Positions 34,945 through 44,688 of a stretch of DNA of 64,000 nt are shown here, piece after piece (the first letter of the stretch is position 1; the number at the start of each line of letters is the position of its first letter). The stretch comes from Pseudarthrobacter psychrotolerans. Its GTDB lineage: Bacteria > Actinomycetota > Actinomycetes > Actinomycetales > Micrococcaceae. Below the pieces are notes generated by a model that did not search any database, had not been told where the DNA came from, and saw nothing but the letters and a program-made list of their open reading frames with translations. The DNA lies in contig NZ_CP047898.1 in NCBI RefSeq assembly GCF_009911795.1, positions 1,612,001-1,676,000 of the forward strand, read 5' to 3'. A program made the translations under genes and the position numbers.

Positions 34945-35954
34945 AGTCCTCTCACATCCGCTGCGATGGCAGCCTGCGCGGCCGCGGTTGATGGTCCCGG
35001 GACGCCCTTGGCGCCGGCTGCCCTTCGTCCGCGCAGGCGCGGATCGTTCAGGTCATTGATGCTTTCACCCACGAGGGTGAGGCCAACCACCGTCAACACG
35101 ATGGCGATGCCGGGAAACACGCCGGTCCACCAAATGCCGGAGGAGGCATCGGACATCGCCTTGTTCAGGTCAAAACCCCATTCGGCGGCGGAGCTTGGTT
35201 CAATACCGAAACCGAGGAAGCCCAGGCCTGCCAGTGTGAGGATGGCTTCGGAGGCGTTCAGCGTGAAAATCAGCGGCAGTGTCCGGGTCGCGTTGGAAAA
35301 GATGTGCCTGCTGATAATCCTGGCGCTGGAGGCGCCAACGACCTGGGCTGATTCCACAAAAGGCTCGGCCTTGAGCCGGATGGTTTCCGCCCGTATCACC
35401 CGGAAGTACTGCGGGACAAACACTGCCGTGATGGCGAACCCGCAGGCGAAGATACCGCCCCAGAATCCTGACTGTCCCTTGTTGATGGCAATCGACATCA
35501 CGATGGCGACGAGGAGCGTCGGGAAGGCGTAGATTGCGTCAGCAATCACCACCAGCACACGGTCCAGCCAGCCACCGAAGTAGCCGCTCACCAGTCCGAG
35601 GAACACGCCCAGGAAAATGGACATCAGCACGGCAGCAACAATCACCGCCAAAGCTGTCTGCGATCCCCAGATCACCCGGGACAGAACATCGTAGCCACCC
35701 ACTGTCGTTCCCAACAGATGCTTGCCACCGGGTTCGGCCTGCGCCGGGAACGAACCGGCGTCATCGGAAATCTGGGAATACCCGTACGGCGCCAACAGCG
35801 GCGCGAATATCGCGGCCACCACAAAAACGATGCAAAGCACGACGCCGATGAGCAGCATTGTGCGCTGCAGGCCAACGCTTTGGCGGATGTGGGATGAGAC
35901 CGGAAGCCGGTCCAGCAAGGACTTCTTTGTTGGTTCCATTGATGTGGTGGCCAT
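34941..35954 (-). CDS. Peptide ABC transporter permease, DppC type
   Basis: 337 residues with about six transmembrane helices, an N-terminal OppC_N segment and a BPD_transp_1 domain with the EAA loop VVGASSARIISRHIFSNA. The long cytosolic C-terminus ends LRGRRAAGAKG. It forms the translocation channel with the DppB-type permease. It starts one base from the upstream stop and overlaps the ATPase gene by four bases. Confidence 0.92.
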   Translation of the reverse strand: MATTSMEPTKKSLLDRLPVSSHIRQSVGLQRTMLLIGVVLCIVFVVAAIFAPLLAPYGYSQISDDAGSFPAQAEPGGKHLLGTTVGGYDVLSRVIWGSQTALAVIVAAVLMSIFLGVFLGLVSGYFGGWLDRVLVVIADAIYAFPTLLVAIVMSIAINKGQSGFWGGIFACGFAITAVFVPQYFRVIRAETIRLKAEPFVESAQVVGASSARIISRHIFSNATRTLPLIFTLNASEAILTLAGLGFLGFGIEPSSAAEWGFDLNKAMSDASSGIWWTGVFPGIAIVLTVVGLTLVGESINDLNDPRLRGRRAAGAKGVPGPSTAAAQAAIAADVRGL

Positions 35955-37036
35955 CAGTACCTCACCCGCGGATCAATCAGGGCAGCGGCAATATCCACCA
36001 CGAAATTGGTTATCGCCACAACGACGGCCAGCAGCATAACGATGCCCTGGACGGCAACAAAGTCACGTGCAGTGAGGTACTGCGCCAGCTGATATCCGAG
36101 GCCTTTCCACTCGAAGGTGGTTTCGGTCAGCACCGCACCGCCGAGCAGCAATGCAATCTGCAGACCCATCACCGTGATGATGGGGATCAGTGCCGGCTTG
36201 TAGGCGTGCTTGGTCACCAGGCGGTATTCGCTGACTCCGCGGGACCGGCCTGCCTCAACATAGTCCTTGCCCAACGTGCCGATCACGTTGGTGCGGACCA
36301 GGCGGAGGAAAACGCCGGCCGTCAGAAGGCCCAGCGCGACGGCGGGAAGGACTGCATGGTGGACAACGTCGCCAAAGGCTGCCAGGTTGCCGCTGCGTAG
36401 GGCGTCCAGCCAGTAGACACCAGTGGGCGCCGCCAGCCTGCCCATCGCCAATTCGGTTGTGGTGGAAGCGCGGCCGGCCACCGGGAACCAGCCCAGGCCC
36501 ACCGAGAAAGTCAGCTTCAACAGCAAGCCGGCAAAGAAGACAGGTGTGGCGTAGCAAAGGATGGCGAACATGCGCAGGAAAGCGTCCGGAACCTTGTCGC
36601 GTTTGTGGGCGGCGAACATTCCCAGCGGTATCCCTACGAGCAATGCCACCACCACGGCGTTGATGCTCAGTTCCAGGGTGGCGGCACCAAATTTGGCGAG
36701 CATCTCAATGACGGGCCGGCCATCTGAAATGGTCCGGCCGAAGTTGCCGGTGGCGATATTGCCAAGGTACTCGATGTACTGGATGAGCAGGCTCCGGTCA
36801 TACCCGGCCTGGTGAACCAACGCGTCGATTTGCTCCTGCGGGAGGCGTCCGCCCTGGGCCGCCGTAATGGGATCGCCTGTGATCCGCATCAGAAAGAAGA
36901 CCAGGGTGACGAGGATGAAAATTGTCGGGAAAATGAGCAGGAAGCGAATCAGGATGTATTTCCCGAGCCCACCTCCCGCAGATTTGGAGGTGGGGGCCGC
37001 AACCGTAGGCGGCGGCGCATCAATTAATGTGGCCAT
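35954..37036 (-). CDS. Peptide ABC transporter permease, DppB type
   Basis: 360 residues with six transmembrane helices and a BPD_transp_1 domain. A large periplasm-facing loop follows TM1 (about 55-115, with AAQGGRLPQEQIDALVHQAG), and the EAA-type loop YVEAGRSRGVSEYRLVTKHA lies in the second half. A disordered N-terminal tail of about 25 residues is unusual but common in Micrococcaceae. It is separated from the binding-protein gene by a 113-base gap with a hairpin. Confidence 0.92.
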   Translation of the reverse strand: MATLIDAPPPTVAAPTSKSAGGGLGKYILIRFLLIFPTIFILVTLVFFLMRITGDPITAAQGGRLPQEQIDALVHQAGYDRSLLIQYIEYLGNIATGNFGRTISDGRPVIEMLAKFGAATLELSINAVVVALLVGIPLGMFAAHKRDKVPDAFLRMFAILCYATPVFFAGLLLKLTFSVGLGWFPVAGRASTTTELAMGRLAAPTGVYWLDALRSGNLAAFGDVVHHAVLPAVALGLLTAGVFLRLVRTNVIGTLGKDYVEAGRSRGVSEYRLVTKHAYKPALIPIITVMGLQIALLLGGAVLTETTFEWKGLGYQLAQYLTARDFVAVQGIVMLLAVVVAITNFVVDIAAALIDPRVRY

Positions 37037-37076
37037 GCTGTCCCTGCTTGGTTTGATCTAGAAATTGTGGAGCCAA

Positions 37077-37117
37077 CGCGTAGGAGGCAGGGCCATCCGG
37101 CCCCACCTCCTCACGCG
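37077..37117. terminator. Intercistronic hairpin after the binding-protein gene
   Basis: A long imperfect stem (CGCGTAGGAGG-GGGCC against GGCCCC-CCTCCTCACGCG) with an ATCC loop. It lies between the substrate-binding protein and the permeases, and probably stabilises or partly terminates the message so that more binding protein than permease is made. Confidence 0.55.
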
Positions 37118-37149
37118 GGTTTGTTCGGTATTTTCCGGAATCCAGGTCG

Positions 37150-38787
37150 CTACTTGGAAACGGTGCCGAGCCGGAACTTGAACGATGCATCCAGGGTGGA
37201 ATCCACACCCTTTACGTTGGTCCCTGAAACGGCCACTTGGGCGCCCTGCAGCAACGGCAGAGTGGAGATGTCCTTGGCCAGCAGGTTCTGGACCTCCTGG
37301 ATTGTCTTCTCACGCTCGGCCTTGTCGGCGGTGACCAGCTGCTTGGCGACCAGCGTTTCGACCTCAGGGTTTGAGTAGTGGTTATTCATGAACCCACCGC
37401 CCACAAAGAAGGGTGTCAGGTAGTTGTCCGCGTCGCTGAAGTCCGGGAACCAGCCCAGCTGGAAGACGGGGTAGCTGTCCTTCTTCGACGCCGAGTTATA
37501 GGTGACCCACTCGGTGGACTGCAGATCCACCGTGAACAGTCCGCTCTTCTCCAACTGGTCCTTGACCATGGCGTATTCGTCACCGGATGACTTGCCGTAG
37601 TGGTCGGGATTGTACTGCAGCTTGATAGTCACGGGGCCTGTGATGCCGGCGTCGGCCATGACCTTCTTGGCCTTGTCCAGGCTGGGTTTGCCGGAGCCGT
37701 CCCCATACGCCTGCTTGAACGATTCGTTGGCTCCTACGAACCCGGAGGGGACGTTGGACCACATCGGCAAGTAGGTGCCCTTGTAAACCTGGTCCGAGAT
37801 GGCCTGGCGGTCGATGAGGTTCGCAGCGGCCTGTCGGACGGCAAGGGCCTTCTTCGGGTCAGCATCCGGAGCCTTGGCGCCGTACGGCATGGTGTCGAAG
37901 TTGAAGACCATGTACCGCATCTCGCCGCCGGGCCCGATGTTGACCTTGACGTTCGAGTCCTTCTTGAGGTCATCGATGTCCGTGGCGCTCAGGCTGCGGT
38001 TGGCAACATCGATCTGGCCGCCCTTGACCTCCAACTTCATGTTGGTCTGGTCGGTGTAGTACTTGATGGTCGCCCCGGCGTTGGCCGGCTTGCCAAGAAC
38101 GCCCTTGTAATCGGGCCACGCCGTCAGGCTGACAAGCGTGTTCTTGTTGTAGGAGTCGATGACGTACTGGCCATGGAAGGCCTTGGCCTTGACAATTTCG
38201 TCGTCGGCAAGCAGTTTGTCCGCCGGGAAGACTTCATCGTCAACGATCACGGCGGCCGGGCTGGTCAGAATCTGCGGGAACGTTTGGTCGTTGGCCTGCT
38301 TCAGCGTGAAGACAACGGTGCTGGCATCGGGGGTGGCAATGGACTCAATATTGGTCAGCAATGATGCCGGGCCATTGGGATCGTTGATCTTTTTCTGGCG
38401 GTCAAACGAGAACTTGACGTCTTTGGAATCCAGCACGTGTCCATTGGCCCATTTGAGGTCGCTCTTGAGCTTGACCGTGAATTCGGTGGGCTTGGTGAAT
38501 GAAGACGATTCGGCAAGGTCCGGCACGGGCTCGGCGCCACCGGGCTTGGAGTTCAGCAAGAAGGAGTAAATCTGGTTGATCATCATGAACGAACCGTTGT
38601 CGTACGAGCCTGCCGGGTCCAGTGCTACGACCTTGTCCGTGGTGCCGTACGCAATGACGCTGCTTGCTTTCTCCGAGGCAGTGCTGCCACCGCCACCATC
38701 TGCGGGGCCGGTGCAGGCTGTCAATGCGAAAGCGGAAACGCCTGCGAGCGCGATAACGCTCCGCAAGGCTTTGGTGCTCTTGGTCAT
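37150..38787 (-). CDS. Peptide ABC transporter substrate-binding lipoprotein
   Basis: 545 residues of the SBP_bac_5 (DppA/OppA) family. The signal peptide with lipobox LTAC (Cys about residue 25) is followed by a Ser/Gly linker and the binding fold with FTVKLKSDLKWANGHVLDSKDVKFSF. It captures peptides or similar ligands outside the membrane and hands them to the permeases. It is first in the four-gene operon, with palindromic operator-like sequences in its upstream region; the ligand cannot be told from sequence. Confidence 0.93.
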   Translation of the reverse strand: MTKSTKALRSVIALAGVSAFALTACTGPADGGGGSTASEKASSVIAYGTTDKVVALDPAGSYDNGSFMMINQIYSFLLNSKPGGAEPVPDLAESSSFTKPTEFTVKLKSDLKWANGHVLDSKDVKFSFDRQKKINDPNGPASLLTNIESIATPDASTVVFTLKQANDQTFPQILTSPAAVIVDDEVFPADKLLADDEIVKAKAFHGQYVIDSYNKNTLVSLTAWPDYKGVLGKPANAGATIKYYTDQTNMKLEVKGGQIDVANRSLSATDIDDLKKDSNVKVNIGPGGEMRYMVFNFDTMPYGAKAPDADPKKALAVRQAAANLIDRQAISDQVYKGTYLPMWSNVPSGFVGANESFKQAYGDGSGKPSLDKAKKVMADAGITGPVTIKLQYNPDHYGKSSGDEYAMVKDQLEKSGLFTVDLQSTEWVTYNSASKKDSYPVFQLGWFPDFSDADNYLTPFFVGGGFMNNHYSNPEVETLVAKQLVTADKAEREKTIQEVQNLLAKDISTLPLLQGAQVAVSGTNVKGVDSTLDASFKFRLGTVSK

Positions 38788-38912
38788 CTGTGAACTTTCT
38801 GTTCGATGAGTACGCGCTCGCCGCCCGCAAATGGGTGTCTTGGCTTGAGCGGGCAGCGCGCTGTCCTGATGCCTAGATTCAACCAGACGCCGGACTCATC
38901 AACCGGCTTTTT

Positions 38913-38930
38913 TGTGAGTTGAGACACAAA
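38913..38930. promoter_or_regulatory. TTGTG-N8-CACAA palindrome upstream of the binding-protein gene
   Basis: A short perfect inverted repeat about 130 bases before the start of the peptide-binding lipoprotein gene. It abuts the next palindrome (38930-38954), and together they suggest a composite operator. Confidence 0.35.
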
Positions 38931-38954
38931 ATTTACCTGACCAGGGTAAATTTG
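38930..38954. promoter_or_regulatory. AAATTTACC-N7-GGTAAATTT operator candidate
   Basis: A perfect 9-base inverted repeat, AT-rich in a GC-rich genome, in the 174-base gap between mnmA and the peptide transporter operon. It is best read as a repressor site for the transporter. It also lies seven bases after the mnmA stop, so a hairpin role in mnmA 3' end formation is the alternative. Confidence 0.5.
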
Positions 38955-38961
38955 CTCCGTC

Positions 38962-40085
38962 TCAGAGCTCCGCGCGCTGCAAAGACCGGGCAGCATCGAT
39001 GGTGGCCTGCCCCAGGACACGGCTGCCCTGGTACAGGACCACCGTCTGGCCGGGCGCCACACCGCGCAACGGGTGGGTCAGGGTGACCAGCAGCTGAGGT
39101 GCATCCTCGCCGGGTAGCATGCGCGCGGTTGCCGGCACGGGGTCTCCGTGGGCGCGGACCTGCGCGTAGCAGTCAAACTCGGCGCCCGTTTCGATTTCCG
39201 CGATGGGCAGGCCGGCCCACGACACCTTGATGCCGCGGATCTCGTCAATGGCCAGCAGCGCCTGGGGCCCCACCACTACTTTGTTTTCCTTGGGCCGGAT
39301 CTCCAGGACGAACCTGGGCTTGCCGTCCGCTGCGGGCGTACCAAGCTTCAGGCCGCGGCGCTGGCCCACGGTGAACGCGTTGGCCCCGGGTGCTCCCCCA
39401 CCTTTGTGCCGGTCTCGTCCACGATGTCGCCGGTGCTCATGTCGATCTTCTCGGCGAGCCAGCCCGCGGTGTCGCCGTCGGGGATGAAGCAGATGTCGTG
39501 GCTGTCGGGCTTATTGGCCACCGACAACCCCCGGCGCTCAGCCTCGGCCCGCACTTCAGCCTTCGAAGGCGTGTCCGCCAGCGGGAACATGGAGTGCTTG
39601 AGCTGCTCGTGGGTCAGGACACCCAGGACATAGCTCTGATCCTTGGCCCAGTCCGCGGCCCGGTGAAGTTCGGGGTTGCCGTCCGCGTCCTTGATGACCT
39701 TGGCGTAATGCCCGGTGCAGACGGCGTCAAAGCCCAAGGCGATGGCCTTCTCCAGGAGGGCAGCAAATTTAATCCGCTCGTTGCAGCGCATGCAGGGGTT
39801 GGGGGTTCGCCCGGCCGCATACTCATCAATGAAGTCCTGGACCACGTCTTCCTTGAAGCGCTCCGAGAAATCCCAGACGTAATAGGGAATACCCAGCACA
39901 TCGCACGCCCGCCACGCATCTCGCGAGTCCTCGATGGTGCAGCAGCCGCGGCTGCCCGTCCGCAGGGTGCCGGGCATCCTGGACAGCGCAAGGTGAACGC
40001 CGACGACGTCGTGCCCGGCGTCAACGGCACGTGCTGCGGCAACGGCGGAGTCGACTCCACCGCTCATGGCTGCTAGAACTCGCAT
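38962..40085 (-). pseudogene. mnmA: MnmA tRNA-specific 2-thiouridylase, frameshifted
   Basis: The N-terminal frame starts [13 protein letters not shown] with the PP-loop SGGVDS (8-13), the catalytic Cys in NPCMRCNE and the second Cys in HDICFIPDG. The C-terminal frame continues [22 protein letters not shown] to the beta-barrel end. Adding one G to a run of four (plus-strand C's at 39384-39387) restores [15 protein letters not shown] and a protein of about 374 residues. MnmA inserts sulfur at U34 of Lys, Glu and Gln tRNAs using persulfide from a cysteine desulfurase, which is encoded 1.5 kb away. Such a conserved gene is unlikely to be dead, so a sequence error is likely. Confidence 0.9.
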
Positions 40086-40293
40086 GCTGGCTTTCTTTAG
40101 GGTTCGGGGGATGCGGGCAGAGGGCGGCTGCCGTTCAACCGGCGGCCGCAGGAAATAGCACAATGCCCGCCACATTATTCTATCGCCACGCCGGATCCTC
40201 CCCAAAAGACCCTTGACCCCGCCAGCCTTCCCTTCTAAAGTCGGGACTGACAGTTTTAGACTTCGAGCACGCATCAGCGGGAATCGGGCGGAC

Positions 40294-41565
40294 ATGGCTG
40301 AGGACATTGCTAACGCGGGGGACATCGTGATTGCCGGCGGCGGGCTGGCCGGGGCCATCGCCGCCAAGACCCTTCGTGCGGAGGGGTTCGCCGGCCGGGT
40401 GATCATCATCGGCGCGGAGCGCCATCACCCCTATCTGCGCCCGCCGCTGTCCAAGGAGTATCTGCTGGGCAAGGCCGCCGAGGACGCCGTCCCCGTGGTG
40501 CCGCCAGGCTGGTACGCGGAGAACGACGTCGGTCTCCGCCTGGGTGTCCGCGTCACGGGCATCCGGCCGGACGCCAGGACGGTGGACCTGGACGACGGCA
40601 GCACGCTGGCATACGGCTCCCTGCTGCTCGCCACCGGGGCGACGCCCCGCACCCTCCGCCTGCCCGGCAGCGACCTTGCCGGCGTAACCACCTTCCGCAC
40701 GCTGGATGACAGCCGGCGGCTGCGCACCGGCCTCGCGGCGGGAGGCCTGAACGTGGTGATGATCGGCTCCGGCTGGATTGGCATGGAACTTGCTGCGGCC
40801 GCCACCACGTACGGCAACAACGTCACCCTCCTCGGCCTGGAAGAGATCCCACTGGCCGGGGCTATCGGTCCTGACCTCGGACGGTTCTTCCGCAGTCTCC
40901 ACGAAGCCAACGGAGTGAGCTTCCGGCTTCCTGCCTCAGCGCGGGAAATCACCGGCGACGGCGGGGCCGTCGCCGGCGTGATCACCGATACCGGAGAGGT
41001 GATCCCGGCGGACATCGTGGTCATCGCCGTCGGCGTGGTTCCCGAGACTGGACTCGCGCAGGCGGCCGGCCTCGCCCTGGACAACGGGATCCTTACTGAC
41101 GCCTCCCTGCGGACCAGCGCGCCCGGCATTTTTGCCGCCGGCGACACCGCCAACGCCCTGCACCCCTTCACCGGCCAGCACCACCGCAGCGAGCACTGGT
41201 CCAACGCCCTGAACGGCGGAAAAGTGGCCGCCAGGGCCATGCTCGGCCAGGACGCCGTCCTGGGCACCATCCCCTACTTCTACACCGACCAGTACGACGT
41301 CAGCATGGAGTACTCCGGTTTCCCGGCCCTGGCGGCGGGCGCTGAGCCGGTGATCCGTGGGTCCCTGGGGGACAAGGAGTTCATCGCGTTCTGGCAGCAG
41401 GATTCCAGGGTGGTGGCCGGGATGAGCGTCAACTGGCCGCGGAAGCCACAGCCCGGCGCGCAGAAGACCATCAAGGCCCTCATCTCGGCCAGAACGCCGG
41501 TCTCAGCGGAGCGGCTGGCCGACAGCTCCGCTGGACTTGATCAGCTCCTGCCGGAGGACGCCTGA
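40294..41565 (+). CDS. FAD-dependent ferredoxin/rubredoxin reductase-like oxidoreductase
   Basis: 423 residues of the pyridine nucleotide-disulfide oxidoreductase fold. The FAD-binding motif GGGLAG lies at about 14-19. The second, NAD(P)H-binding Rossmann motif is [15 protein letters not shown] (about 150-164), and [11 protein letters not shown] closes the FAD site. A C-terminal reductase_C-like domain follows (about 320-410). There is no CxxC redox pair, so it belongs with ferredoxin or putidaredoxin reductases rather than thioredoxin reductases. I chose the ATG at [10 protein letters not shown] because the FAD fold starts there. It faces mnmA and overlaps the cysteine desulfurase 3' end by 25 bases on the opposite strand. 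Confidence 0.87.
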   Translation: MAEDIANAGDIVIAGGGLAGAIAAKTLRAEGFAGRVIIIGAERHHPYLRPPLSKEYLLGKAAEDAVPVVPPGWYAENDVGLRLGVRVTGIRPDARTVDLDDGSTLAYGSLLLATGATPRTLRLPGSDLAGVTTFRTLDDSRRLRTGLAAGGLNVVMIGSGWIGMELAAAATTYGNNVTLLGLEEIPLAGAIGPDLGRFFRSLHEANGVSFRLPASAREITGDGGAVAGVITDTGEVIPADIVVIAVGVVPETGLAQAAGLALDNGILTDASLRTSAPGIFAAGDTANALHPFTGQHHRSEHWSNALNGGKVAARAMLGQDAVLGTIPYFYTDQYDVSMEYSGFPALAAGAEPVIRGSLGDKEFIAFWQQDSRVVAGMSVNWPRKPQPGAQKTIKALISARTPVSAERLADSSAGLDQLLPEDA

Positions 41566-42773
41566 CGCGCTACCGTTCCCGCAGTCTGGATCGAGGATTC
41601 ATGCCCGGCCATCCCTGCCTGGCGGGCGCGCTGATATGCGCCGGGGAGGGCTGCCATCAAGGCATCCACGTCCGCGTCCGTTGAGGCATGGCCCAGCGTG
41701 AAGCGCTGCGCACCGCGGGCTGTCGCTTCGTCCAGCCCCATGGCCAGCAGCACGTGGGACGGGCGCGGGACGCCGGCTGTGCAAGCCGATCCCGTAGAGG
41801 ATTCCACCCCCGCCAGATCCAGCAGGAACAACAGGGAATCACCCTCGCAGCCGGGGAAGGTGAAATGAGCATTGCCGGGCAGCCGCCCCTCCCCCGGGGC
41901 GCCACGGAGCACAGCTTCGGGCACCTGCGCAAGGACGCCGTCGATGAGCCCGTCCCGCAGGGCCGCGATCCTCGCGGACTCCACGGCCAAGTGTTCGGTG
42001 GCAGCTTCGGCGGCCGCGGCGAAGGCGGCGATGGACGCCGTGTCCAGCGTCCCGGAGCGCACGTCGCGTTCCTGGCCGCCGCCGTGCTGTACCGGGGTCA
42101 GCTTGACGGCCCGCCCCAACAGCAGGGCACCAACGCCCACCGGTCCGCCGATCTTGTGCCCGGAAACGGACATGGCGTCCAGTCCGGAGGCCTTGAAATC
42201 CACCGGCAGCGAGCCAAACGCCTGCACGGCGTCCGAATGAACCGGCACCCCGGCGGCATGCGCCAGCTCCACAATCCTGTGCACCGGCTGGATGGTGCCC
42301 ACTTCGTTGTTGGCCCACATGCCCGTCACGAAGGCAATGGTCTCGGGGTCCCGGGCCAGCTCGGCAGCGAGGACGTCCAGGTCCACTACACCTTCGCTGT
42401 TCACCGGAAGCCACGTGACAGCGGCGCCCTCGTGCCGCTCCAGCCATTCCACGGTGTCCAGCACGGCATGATGCTCGACGGCGGAGCAGAGGATGCGCCG
42501 CCGTGCCGGGTCCTCGCCGGAACGGGCCCAGTACAGGCCCTTGACGGCAAGGTTGTCCGACTCAGTGCCCCCGGACGTAAAGATGACCTCCGAGGGATGG
42601 GCGCCTGCCGCCGTCGCGATGGCTTCCCTGGCGTCCTCCACGGAGCGCCGGGCACGGCGGCCCGAGCCGTGCAGGGACGAAGGATTGCCGGTGCGGGAAA
42701 GCTCCCGGGTCAGGGCTGCCAGCGCCTCGGCAGAAAGTGGCGTGGTGGCTGCATGATCGAGGTAGACGGGCAC
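41541..42773 (-). CDS. Cysteine desulfurase (NifS/IscS type)
   Basis: 410 residues, class-V aminotransferase fold. YLDHAATTP opens the protein; HHAVLDT, the PLP lysine in [10 protein letters not shown] (about residue 203) and the catalytic Cys in [10 protein letters not shown] (about 325) are all present. It converts cysteine to alanine and yields enzyme-bound persulfide for tRNA thiolation and Fe-S clusters. Its closeness to mnmA suggests that MnmA is one recipient. The start is a GTG. Confidence 0.93.
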   Translation of the reverse strand: MPVYLDHAATTPLSAEALAALTRELSRTGNPSSLHGSGRRARRSVEDAREAIATAAGAHPSEVIFTSGGTESDNLAVKGLYWARSGEDPARRRILCSAVEHHAVLDTVEWLERHEGAAVTWLPVNSEGVVDLDVLAAELARDPETIAFVTGMWANNEVGTIQPVHRIVELAHAAGVPVHSDAVQAFGSLPVDFKASGLDAMSVSGHKIGGPVGVGALLLGRAVKLTPVQHGGGQERDVRSGTLDTASIAAFAAAAEAATEHLAVESARIAALRDGLIDGVLAQVPEAVLRGAPGEGRLPGNAHFTFPGCEGDSLLFLLDLAGVESSTGSACTAGVPRPSHVLLAMGLDEATARGAQRFTLGHASTDADVDALMAALPGAYQRARQAGMAGHESSIQTAGTVARQASSGRS

Positions 42774-42829
42774 ACGTCAATTCTAGCGGCGCCCAGGAGC
42801 GCGGATCCGCGGCCCTGGCTGATCAGGCG

Positions 42830-43492
42830 TCAGGGCGGCGTGATCCTGGCACAGCACTGGCCGGGCTCACTGTTCGGCGCCACCCGCTCCTCCGGCTCCC
42901 CGCACGCCGCTGCCGCGCCCTTCAGAAATGACCCGTTCATGGCGCAGACCACGTCCGGGTGCCCGTCCGAGAGCCGATGGAACGGGCAGTTCACCAGCAT
43001 GAAGCCGCCCGCGCCGTCGGGCCGGGGCTCGTAGCCTTCTCCTCCGAGGAAGTCCGCCAGGCTTGCGGCGCCCGAGGCCAGCGCCTGGCCCTTGCCGTAC
43101 GACGTGGCCAGCAGGGAATCGCCCACCGCGCCGCCGGTCGCCGTGGAATGCTCGATCGCTGCGACCAATAACTCAGCGGCGAGATCATAGTTACGGTCAG
43201 GCACGGAGGCGCCGACCTCGCTTGCTGCCTGCCGGTACATTTTCGCCGGCCGCCCGGAGCCCGGACCCGACTTCCCGGCAGCCTTGTGGAATTCCACCGC
43301 AAGGAGTCCGTCCTGGACCAGCCTGTCGAGGTGGAAGGATGCCGTGCTCCTGGGCAGCCCCAGGGCCAGCGCGGCATCATCGCGCCCCACTGCCCTGTCC
43401 GAGGCGGCAATCAGCTCAAAAAGCTGCCGGCGCTTCTCGTCGCCCAATGACGCGACGGCCGCCATGCGGCGGCCCCACGGAAGTCTGCGCAC
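42830..43492 (-). CDS. SufR-like helix-turn-helix regulator with cysteine-rich C-terminus
   Basis: 220 residues. The N-terminal winged helix (about 15-85) has the DDAALALGLPRSTASFHLDRLVQDGLL recognition region and a following wing rich in Gly/Lys. The C-terminal domain has Cys at NCPF, VVCAM, AACGE and the pair QCCAR, spaced C-x13-C-x13-C-x15-C-C. This resembles the C-x12-C-x13-C-x14-C [4Fe-4S] ligand set of SufR, so an iron-sulfur redox sensor is likely. I chose the GTG start because GAGGGG lies six bases before it; an ATG nine codons inside is possible. It is divergent from a DoxX-family gene, with TCTAAAA repeats between them. Confidence 0.8.
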   Translation of the reverse strand: MRRLPWGRRMAAVASLGDEKRRQLFELIAASDRAVGRDDAALALGLPRSTASFHLDRLVQDGLLAVEFHKAAGKSGPGSGRPAKMYRQAASEVGASVPDRNYDLAAELLVAAIEHSTATGGAVGDSLLATSYGKGQALASGAASLADFLGGEGYEPRPDGAGGFMLVNCPFHRLSDGHPDVVCAMNGSFLKGAAAACGEPEERVAPNSEPGQCCARITPP

Positions 43493-43506
43493 CCTGTGCC
43501 CCTCAC

Positions 43507-43572
43507 TCTAAAAACAACATCCATTGCTTAATGGTGCCGATCTTTCTAAAATAATAATACCTACTTTTAGAA
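43507..43572. promoter_or_regulatory. TCTAAAA operator cluster between the SufR-like regulator and doxX-like gene
   Basis: TTCTAAAA (43544-43551) and TTTTAGAA (43565-43572) form a perfect 8-base inverted repeat with a 13-base spacer just before the DoxX-type start. A third half-site, TCTAAAAA (43507-43514), lies next to the regulator start. One protein could control both genes from here. Confidence 0.55.
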
Positions 43573-43582
43573 GGAGTCCACC

Positions 43583-44011
43583 ATGACAACCAACGCGAAA
43601 ATCAACGCAGGCGGTCGGCTTCAGGCGATGGCACCGGACAGGCAGGCGTTCTTCCTGTTGCGCACCGTCTTCACCGCCGCACCGATTCTCTTCGGTCTGG
43701 ACAAATTCACCAACATCCTGACCGACTGGACCATCTACCTCGCGCCGGTTGCCACCTCCGTGGTGCCGGTGTCGGCGCAGACCTTTATGTACATGGTCGG
43801 CGTCGTGGAGATCATCGCCGGTATCGCGGTGGCGGTCCGTCCCGGGTTCGGTTCCCTGCTGGTTGCCGTCTGGCTGTTGGGAATCATCATCAACCTGCTG
43901 GTCCTCGGCAGCTTCTACGACGTGGCCCTGCGCGACTTCGGCCTGCTCGTGGGCGCGCTTGCCCTGAACCGCCTGTCCCCGGCGGGGTCCTGGCGCAGGC
44001 ACGGTAAGTAA
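43583..44011 (+). CDS. DoxX-family membrane protein
   Basis: 142 residues with four transmembrane helices (about 25-42, 50-70, 72-92, 95-125), matching the DoxX/DoxD-like family: FFLLRTVFTAAPILFGLDKF at TM1 and VEIIAGIAVAVRP at TM3. DoxX proteins are linked to thiol and sulfur redox balance (the mycobacterial DoxX-SodA-SseA complex). AAGGAG precedes the ATG. The divergent SufR-like regulator and shared palindrome suggest redox control. Confidence 0.87.
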   Translation: MTTNAKINAGGRLQAMAPDRQAFFLLRTVFTAAPILFGLDKFTNILTDWTIYLAPVATSVVPVSAQTFMYMVGVVEIIAGIAVAVRPGFGSLLVAVWLLGIIINLLVLGSFYDVALRDFGLLVGALALNRLSPAGSWRRHGK

Positions 44012-44020
44012 CCGGCACGG

Positions 44021-44688
44021 CTAATTCGACGGCGGGACCAGCACGAGGCGTTCCGCGACGTCGGCCCGGGCGGCTGCCAGTGTGGCGTCGTCCGGGCAGG
44101 CCACGGAAATGTAGACCGATGATGCGGCGGTGCCGAACACCCGGGCCATAACGGCCGTGGACCTGACGCCCGGTTGGCCGGGTTTCTCCAACACCAGCAC
44201 TTCGGCCGACGGCCCCGGCTTGCCAGGCTCACCGCCCCACCGCACCGTCGCGGCCTTCAGATATCCGGGCAGGATGCTTGGATCCAGGTACGTGAAGAGG
44301 CCAACAGTTGACTCGTTGTCGTCCTGGAGCGCCAGCGGGGCCTGGTTGGTGCGGACCTTGGCCGCAACCAGGCAGCCATCGGCCTTCAGGTACTGGCTCT
44401 CGCCGGCCACGTTCTCCTTAACCTGCTGCCAGCCGGGCGCCGCCTTCAGTCCGTCGGAGATGCCCACGGGACCCCGGCGGCCAGTGAACCGCCGGCGGAG
44501 AACGGCATGTCCTTGGCCGCAACTGCTTCTGCGTCATGGCCTGGAGTAATGGTGGGGGTGGCCAGGGCGGTAACGGTTGCCTGCACTTTCGGGGCGGCCG
44601 GATCGGGCACGCCAACACTGCAGCCTCCCAGGGCTGTCACGCCAAGCAGCGCCCCCGCCACGAGTACAGCCGCCGCTTGTGCCTTCAC
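44021..44688 (-). pseudogene. Small lipoprotein, frameshifted
   Basis: The N-terminal frame from GTG 44688 reads KAQAAAVLVAGALLGVTALGGC, a clean lipoprotein signal with lipobox LGGC, followed by a Pro/Ala/Thr linker. The C-terminal frame gives GISDGLKAAPGWQQVKENV through ATVRWGG and RADVAERLVLVPPSN. Adding one base to the CCC at 44468-44470 (minus-strand reading) joins them as VPVGISDGLK, giving about 222 residues. No function is recognised. GGGGTGG precedes the chosen GTG; an ATG 14 codons upstream would put extra residues before the signal peptide. Confidence 0.75.

Noticed and set aside
38890..38914. A GCCGG/CCGGC stem followed by six T on the plus strand as a terminator
   Set aside because: The stem is only 5 bp and no gene is transcribed in that direction there.
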